Assembly (NCBI GenBank): GCA_937128575.1
Contig: CAKZMN010000059.1
Span: 1-10,943, forward strand
DNA length: 10,943 nt
DNA from: an uncultured Alphaproteobacteria bacterium
GTDB taxonomy: Bacteria > Pseudomonadota > Alphaproteobacteria > Micavibrionales > Micavibrionaceae
Direction: 5' to 3'
Part shown: piece after piece, positions 6,913-10,943 of the stretch
Layout of the letters: each line of letters opens with the position of its first letter
How positions within the stretch are numbered: position 1 is the stretch's first letter
The notes under the pieces: model-generated
What the model saw: only the letters and a program-made list of their open reading frames with translations
Told to the model about the DNA's origin: nothing
The model's database searches: none
Translations under genes and position numbers: made by a program

Positions 6913-7743
6913 CTATAAATATTGTTCTATATCAATGTCTTTGAAGATTAGATTAAGGCTTTGCTTCCAGTTATCCTCGCTAGAGGTCACAATTAAGCCC
7001 GCATAGTCATCTTGCGGCGTATAGGGCTTATTATCCCACTTCGCCACATAACCACCCGCCTCCTCTACGATCAAACTGCCCGGCAGATGATCCCATGGCT
7101 TTAACCTAGAATAAAGCGCCAGATCAGACTGACCACGGGCAATACGGGTATATTCATGCGCTGCACACCCCAAAGACGTGCTGTCATTAAATGCGCCCAT
7201 GGCTTCTTTGATCTTTGGCTGAAGCTCTTTTGGGAAATAGCGATAATTAATATGCGCCGTCATATCAGCAATATTGCTGCGCGGCGCAATATTCAGGCGC
7301 CGATCACCCATATAGGCACCAGAGCCCTTCTCACTTATATAATGCGTTTCGCCCAAAACATCGTAAATCCAGCCATATTGTGTCACGCCGTCAATAATGC
7401 AGGCCAGCATAATGCCAAACTCGCGCTTCCCACGAACAAAATTATGCGTGCCATCAACGGGATCAACGATCCATATCTTCTGGGATGTGTCTTGAAGGAC
7501 ATCAATATGGCTGTCACCACGCGATATACCCTCCTCCCCAATGACAATGGAACCCGGAAGCAAGTCTGGCAGGGCGCGCTCAAGATGCGCCTCAACATCA
7601 ATATCCGCCTGCGTCACCAAGTCACGCGGGCCCGTTTTCGTTGAAATTTCATGATCCTTCAGCTGTTTATAACGCGGCAAAACATAAAGCGACGCGCACT
7701 CCGCCAGTATATCAGCAATTTTTTCGGGATTAATAACAGCCAT
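6913..7743 (-). CDS. Inositol-monophosphatase-family phosphatase
   Basis: A Mg2+-dependent phosphatase of the IMPase/FBPase/CysQ superfamily, 276 residues from the ATG at 7743. Metal and catalytic motifs are complete. With numbering shifted by one for the preceding TTG: DLVTQADIDVE near 42-52, GEEG at 70-73, IVDPVDGTHNF at 93-103 (the DPxDGT signature), and WDHLPGSLIVEEAGG at 218-232 (the WDxxPG signature). Members hydrolyse inositol phosphates, histidinol phosphate (HisN type) or 3'-phosphoadenosine phosphates (CysQ type). The sequence alone does not decide between these, and no his or cys genes are adjacent. The ATG shares one base with the hflX stop (TGATG), so it is probably translated by coupling to hflX. 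The TTG one codon earlier (7746) is possible but less likely. No strong ribosome binding site is seen. Confidence 0.9.
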   Translation of the reverse strand: MAVINPEKIADILAECASLYVLPRYKQLKDHEISTKTGPRDLVTQADIDVEAHLERALPDLLPGSIVIGEEGISRGDSHIDVLQDTSQKIWIVDPVDGTHNFVRGKREFGIMLACIIDGVTQYGWIYDVLGETHYISEKGSGAYMGDRRLNIAPRSNIADMTAHINYRYFPKELQPKIKEAMGAFNDSTSLGCAAHEYTRIARGQSDLALYSRLKPWDHLPGSLIVEEAGGYVAKWDNKPYTPQDDYAGLIVTSSEDNWKQSLNLIFKDIDIEQYL

Positions 7744-9068
7744 CAAGAAGCAGCTTTCGCGGAATAAGAAAAACGTGATTGAAACTTATCTATATCTTCA
7801 GGCTCAATCATAACATCTAACTCAATAGTTGCGCCATCATCTTTGCGACTCAAAACCTCAGCATGTTCATACAGCCAAGACAGCGCCTTACCATCAACCG
7901 CATTAATGTGGAAGCATTCCTGTGTGCGCGCCGCCGCAATCACATCAACAACCTTGCCCAGCAACTCATCAAGCCCCTGCCCGCTCAGCGCCGAAATCAC
8001 AGCGATATTATCAGAGAACTTAGCGTCACGCACAAAGTCAGCGCGGCGCTCCTCATCTAGCATATCAACCTTGTTATAGGCCTCAATTATGCGCTCATCA
8101 CTTTCATACTCAATGCCCAAACTTTTAAGAATATCAACCACGTCCTGCTTCTGCGCGCGCCAATCTGGACGCGATACATCAATCACATGCACAATCGCAT
8201 CGCCGTGAATGGTCTGCTCTAGGGTCGCGCGAAAGGACGCCACCAAATGCGTTGGCAAATCAGAAATAAACCCCACCGTGTCCGACAAGATCACCTGCTG
8301 ATTATTCGGAAGGTCAAAGCGGCGCAAAGTCGGGTCAAGCGTCGCAAATGGTAAATCCTCTGCAAACACATTAGACTCGGTCACAACATTAAATAACGTA
8401 GATTTTCCGGCGTTCGTATACCCAACAAGCGCCACAATAGGCAGTGGAATGCGCGCGCGGCTATGGCGACCAAGCTCACGGGTGCGGCGCACATTATCTA
8501 ATTCTTTTTTCAATCTGGTAATGCGATCACCAATCATCCGGCGATCAAGCTCAATCTGCGTTTCACCGGGGCCGCCAATAAAGCCCGTTGCACCGCGCTG
8601 GCGCTCCAAATGAGTCCAAGACCGCACAAGACGGGAGCGCTGATAATCAAGGGCGGCAAGCTCAACTTGCAGGCGCCCCTCCTTGGTTTGTGCGCGCGCG
8701 CCAAAAATCTCAAGAATAAGGCCGGTGCGGTCAATAACTTTCGCGCCCCATGCTTTCTCTAAGTTGCGTTGCTGAACGGGGCTTAGAGGATGATTGAAAA
8801 CAACAACATTGGGCTTTAATTCTTTAATTTCCTCGCCAATTTCATCGCGCTGCCCCTTCCCTATAAAGGAGCCCGCCTGAATGCGCGAAACGTTCAAAAC
8901 CTTCGTTTTACACACCTCAAGATCAATCGCCCGCGCCAGCCCTTGTGTTTCTTCCAACACATATTCAAGCGCGCGCAAAGAATTGCCTTGCGACTTTATT
9001 TCAGGATGAATGATATAGGCGCTCTCTAGATCTGTGTCTTGGGGAGCTTCAGGAGTGTGTTTTGACAT
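7743..9068 (-). CDS. hflX: Ribosome-associated GTPase HflX
   Basis: HflX is an Obg-related GTPase that binds 50S subunits and splits stalled or stress-inactivated 70S ribosomes. The 441-residue product has the N-terminal HflX nucleotide-binding domain (about 15-140), a coiled-coil linker, and the family signature GGPGETQIE at 165-173. The G domain follows: G1 GYTNAGKST at 216-224, G2 FATLDPT at 241-247, G3 DTVGF at 263-267, G4 NKVD at 332-335, and a G5-like SALSG. A C-terminal domain of about 60 residues completes it. The ATG at 9068 follows hfq by 61 bases. Hfq-hflX adjacency is conserved across Proteobacteria and supports both calls. No convincing Shine-Dalgarno sequence precedes the start (minus strand AACTAAGC just before ATG), which is unusual compared with hfq. 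The 3' end is coupled to the IMPase gene. Confidence 0.97.
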   Translation of the reverse strand: MSKHTPEAPQDTDLESAYIIHPEIKSQGNSLRALEYVLEETQGLARAIDLEVCKTKVLNVSRIQAGSFIGKGQRDEIGEEIKELKPNVVVFNHPLSPVQQRNLEKAWGAKVIDRTGLILEIFGARAQTKEGRLQVELAALDYQRSRLVRSWTHLERQRGATGFIGGPGETQIELDRRMIGDRITRLKKELDNVRRTRELGRHSRARIPLPIVALVGYTNAGKSTLFNVVTESNVFAEDLPFATLDPTLRRFDLPNNQQVILSDTVGFISDLPTHLVASFRATLEQTIHGDAIVHVIDVSRPDWRAQKQDVVDILKSLGIEYESDERIIEAYNKVDMLDEERRADFVRDAKFSDNIAVISALSGQGLDELLGKVVDVIAAARTQECFHINAVDGKALSWLYEHAEVLSRKDDGATIELDVMIEPEDIDKFQSRFSYSAKAAS

Positions 9069-9129
9069 GCTTAGTTATATATACTGCCGCGCTTAGAAAG
9101 CAAAAGCATTTAAAGGAATAGAGCGTCGT

Positions 9130-9396
9130 TTATTCTTCTTCGGCCGCACTATCGCCATCATCTGCATCATCACCGTCATAAAGGCTCAATGGCCCGCCGG
9201 GCATAATGGTTGAGATAGCGTGCTTGTAAACAAGCTGCACGTGTGATTCTCGGCGAAGTAAAAGACAGAAATTGTCAAACCACGTTACAACGCCCTGCAA
9301 TTTAACACCGTTAACCAAAAACACAGTGACAGACATTTTCTCCTTACGGATCTTATTCAGAAAAACGTCTTGTACGCTTTGAAACTTTTCAGCCAT
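9130..9396 (-). CDS. hfq: RNA chaperone Hfq
   Basis: Hfq forms a hexameric Sm-like ring that pairs small RNAs with mRNAs. The 88-residue product has the Sm1 motif with [20 protein letters not shown] at 23-42 and the Sm2 motif YKHAISTI at 57-64. The proximal-face residues Gln9 and Lys58-His59 and a basic rim patch (Arg17, Lys18, Lys20) are present. The core ends near residue 70. A short, very acidic tail follows: residues 74-88 have nine Asp/Glu in fifteen. Such acidic tips in other Hfq proteins compete with RNA for the rim. ATG 9396 has an AGGGTGA-like ribosome binding site about 7 bases upstream (minus strand, plus coordinates 9403-9409). The gene lies between the HAD phosphatase (74-base gap) and hflX (61-base gap). 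It may share their transcript or use its own promoter, though I could not place one convincingly. Confidence 0.97.
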   Translation of the reverse strand: MAEKFQSVQDVFLNKIRKEKMSVTVFLVNGVKLQGVVTWFDNFCLLLRRESHVQLVYKHAISTIMPGGPLSLYDGDDADDGDSAAEEE

Positions 9397-9429
9397 TTAA
9401 ATTCACCCTAAAACATTATTTTTATTGTC

Positions 9430-9452
9430 AGCGCCCCTAAAGCTCAGGCGCT
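9430..9452 (-). other. Short hairpin in the HAD-hfq intergenic region
   Basis: AGCGCC (9430-9435) and GGCGCT (9447-9452) form a perfect 6-bp GC-rich stem with an 11-base loop. On neither strand does a run of T follow directly, so it is not a standard intrinsic terminator. It lies just after the HAD stop codon and would be in the hfq leader, where it could slow transcription, mark an RNA processing site or affect hfq expression. It could also be chance. Confidence 0.4.
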
Positions 9453-9470
9453 TATAGGTCTCATTAATAG

Positions 9471-10145
9471 TTAATTTCCGCTGTATTGCAACATAAAATC
9501 AGACAGAGCAAAACAATTATCGGCCACCACATCGGGCTCGGTTTTCAAAATATCATTGCCCACCTCGCCCTCATGATTGATATACACAAAAGGTGAACCG
9601 GCATTTTCGGCGCATTTTTGATCAATAATCGTGTCACCCACATACCAAATGTCTTCTATGGGGCCATCAATCTCAGCGCGTTTCAAAGCTAAAATCAAAG
9701 GCGTCGGCGAAGGCTTGTCCTGCTCGGCTTCCCGCGCCCCAACAACGGAAACAAGAAAAGAGCGCCAACCAAGATGATTAATCTCGGCGTTCACAAATTC
9801 TGATTTTTTATTGCTAACCACACCAATTTTTATGCCCAAATCATGAATGGTTTGGAGAAGCTCATATGCGCCATCCATCGGCTCAAGCAAGGTCTTGTGA
9901 TTATTGATTACGAAATCTTCAAATAACCCGCGCGCCTCCTCGGCTCTATCTGCATAAATCGCTGGATATATTTCCTCGCGGGGTTTGCCGAAATATTGCT
10001 TAAAACCGCCCTTTTCAAATAACGGCATCCCAAACTTACCCAGCACATCATTATGCGCCTGCTCTAGGAAAGAAAAGCTATCGACCAATGTACCGTCCCA
10101 ATCAAAAAACATGGCATATGGTTTTTTTAAATTTTGATTGCTCAC
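9471..10145 (-). CDS. HAD-superfamily hydrolase, phosphoglycolate-phosphatase (Gph)-like
   Basis: A 224-residue soluble phosphatase of the haloacid dehalogenase superfamily, subfamily I with an alpha-helical cap. Motif I is FDWDGTLVDS at 14-23 (nucleophile Asp15, acid/base Asp17). Motif II is VVSNK at 109-113 (Ser111). The motif III lysine is in DKPSPTPL (Lys144). Motif IV is YVGDTIID at 168-175 (Asp171, Asp175). The DKPSPTPL pattern and cap size resemble Gph, which removes 2-phosphoglycolate, but HAD substrates cannot be read from motifs alone. The start is GTG at 10145, whose first base is shared with the murI stop (TAGTG), indicating coupling. An ATG at 10112 would cut off residues just before motif I and is less likely. 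AAGG lies about 10 bases upstream of the GTG inside murI. Confidence 0.88.
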   Translation of the reverse strand: MSNQNLKKPYAMFFDWDGTLVDSFSFLEQAHNDVLGKFGMPLFEKGGFKQYFGKPREEIYPAIYADRAEEARGLFEDFVINNHKTLLEPMDGAYELLQTIHDLGIKIGVVSNKKSEFVNAEINHLGWRSFLVSVVGAREAEQDKPSPTPLILALKRAEIDGPIEDIWYVGDTIIDQKCAENAGSPFVYINHEGEVGNDILKTEPDVVADNCFALSDFMLQYSGN

Positions 10146-10942
10146 TATAGCTCTACCTTTTCTATTTCAATCGCCTGCCCATAAATCTTCTCCGCCGCCG
10201 CGCGGTAATGGGGCGTAACGTCACTGACGTAAAACTGCGCCAATCCATTGCGTGAAATCTTGTCGCTATATTCAGGGTGGCGCGCCAAATAATTTTCTAG
10301 CTTGGCGGGAATGATTTCGTCCTGACACAGAAGCGTCACACCATCCCCCACGATTGTTTTTATTTTATCCTTGAGCAAGGAATAATGCGTACAGCCAAGT
10401 AGCAAGCACTCAACTCCAGACGTTTTTAGCGGCGCCAAATAATGCCGCAAAACATCATCCACCCATAAATCACCGCCATTTTCAATCAGCGGCACAAGAA
10501 GCGGCGTAGCCTGCTGATCAAATTTTATATCGGGAGAGATCTTGGTTAGCTCTTCATGAAACACATTTGAGTTAACTGTATAATTGGTAGCGATGAGCCC
10601 CAGCTTATCAAAGCCCTTATCAATCGCCGCCTCTAACGTGGGAACAATAACGCCCAAAACATTACGGCCGGGATGCGCCTTTGGCAAATATTCCTGCTGT
10701 AACTTACGAAGCGCGGTCGCACTCGCCGTATTACACGCAATGATCACAAGCGCACAATCTTGGGCAAACAGGAAATCAATCGCGCGCTTCGTGAATTCAA
10801 AAATAGAAGTTTCTGAACGATTGCCATAGGGCAGACGAAGCGTATCACCCAAATATACAATATCCAGATCAGGCATATGTGCCTGAACCGCTCTTGTCAT
10901 TAAAAGCCCGCCCAAACCAGAGTCAAAAATACCTAGCTTCAT
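10145..10942 (-). CDS. murI: Glutamate racemase
   Basis: MurI converts L-glutamate to D-glutamate for peptidoglycan precursors in the cytoplasm, using two catalytic cysteines without a cofactor. The 265-residue product shows the complete family set: IFDSGLGGL at 5-13 (Asp7, Ser8), LGDTLRLPYG at 31-40, the first catalytic cysteine in ACNTASA (Cys70), and the second in LGCTHY (Cys184) followed by His186. The position after PYG reads NRS where many homologues have [KE]KS; this is conservative. The ATG (10942-10940) is one base from the window edge, so the gene appears complete, but its promoter and ribosome binding site lie outside. The TAG stop shares one base with the GTG start of the HAD gene, making it the first visible gene of a leftward murI-HAD-hfq-hflX-IMPase cluster. 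Confidence 0.96.
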   Translation of the reverse strand: MKLGIFDSGLGGLLMTRAVQAHMPDLDIVYLGDTLRLPYGNRSETSIFEFTKRAIDFLFAQDCALVIIACNTASATALRKLQQEYLPKAHPGRNVLGVIVPTLEAAIDKGFDKLGLIATNYTVNSNVFHEELTKISPDIKFDQQATPLLVPLIENGGDLWVDDVLRHYLAPLKTSGVECLLLGCTHYSLLKDKIKTIVGDGVTLLCQDEIIPAKLENYLARHPEYSDKISRNGLAQFYVSDVTPHYRAAAEKIYGQAIEIEKVEL

Positions 10943-10943
10943 A

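Noticed and set aside
7156..7644. 162-codon open frame antisense to the IMPase-family gene
   Set aside because: The opposite strand carries a full set of IMPase motifs; the antisense product has no motif or signal and is a shadow.
9403..9431. Promoter for hfq using CTGACA (minus strand, 9426-9431)
   Set aside because: No acceptable -10 box occurs at 16-18 bases from it; the expected position falls on the GGGTGA ribosome-binding region.

Overview
This window looks like chromosomal DNA of an alphaproteobacterium. The evidence is a tmk-holB-metG-tatD-MBL operon, a zinc-less MetRS, a short Hfq of alphaproteobacterial type next to hflX, and moderate GC. A Micavibrio-like or Rhodospirillales-like lineage is only a guess. 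Nearly everything is housekeeping. The two non-routine parts are the extreme left end and one secreted protein in the middle.

Layout. (1) Bases 1-4803, plus strand: a tightly packed operon. It holds the C-terminal half of thymidylate kinase (tmk), DNA polymerase III delta' (holB), methionyl-tRNA synthetase (metG), a TatD-family nuclease and a PhnP/RNase Z-like metallo-beta-lactamase-fold hydrolase. Junctions are TAATG, a 37-base gap with a good ribosome binding site before metG, a 2-base gap, and ATGA. The first ~105 bases do not read as Tmk. In the same open frame they encode a piece resembling the transpeptidase FtsI/PBP3, so the left end is a chimera (assembly error or real fusion). (2) Bases 4772-5887, minus strand: a secreted, acidic, 8-cysteine protein with a C-terminal carbohydrate-binding-module-like beta-sandwich. 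Its 3' end overlaps the hydrolase gene tail to tail. (3) Bases 5888-6114: an AT-rich divergent control region. (4) Bases 6115-6909, plus strand: the nucleotide pyrophosphohydrolase mazG. (5) Bases 6913-10942, minus strand: transcribed right to left, murI (glutamate racemase), a HAD phosphatase of the Gph type, hfq, the GTPase hflX and an inositol-monophosphatase-family enzyme. Stop/start overlaps join murI-HAD (TAGTG) and hflX-IMPase (TGATG).

Together the genes cover dTTP supply and clamp loading, tRNA charging, DNA/RNA hydrolysis and repair, nucleotide-pool cleaning, sRNA regulation and ribosome rescue, and cell-wall D-glutamate. No mobile element, CRISPR array, tRNA or rRNA was seen. I found no convincing new multi-gene system. 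The items most worth checking are the FtsI/Tmk junction, the missing metal-ligand histidine in the MBL-fold protein, and the unrecognised secreted protein.
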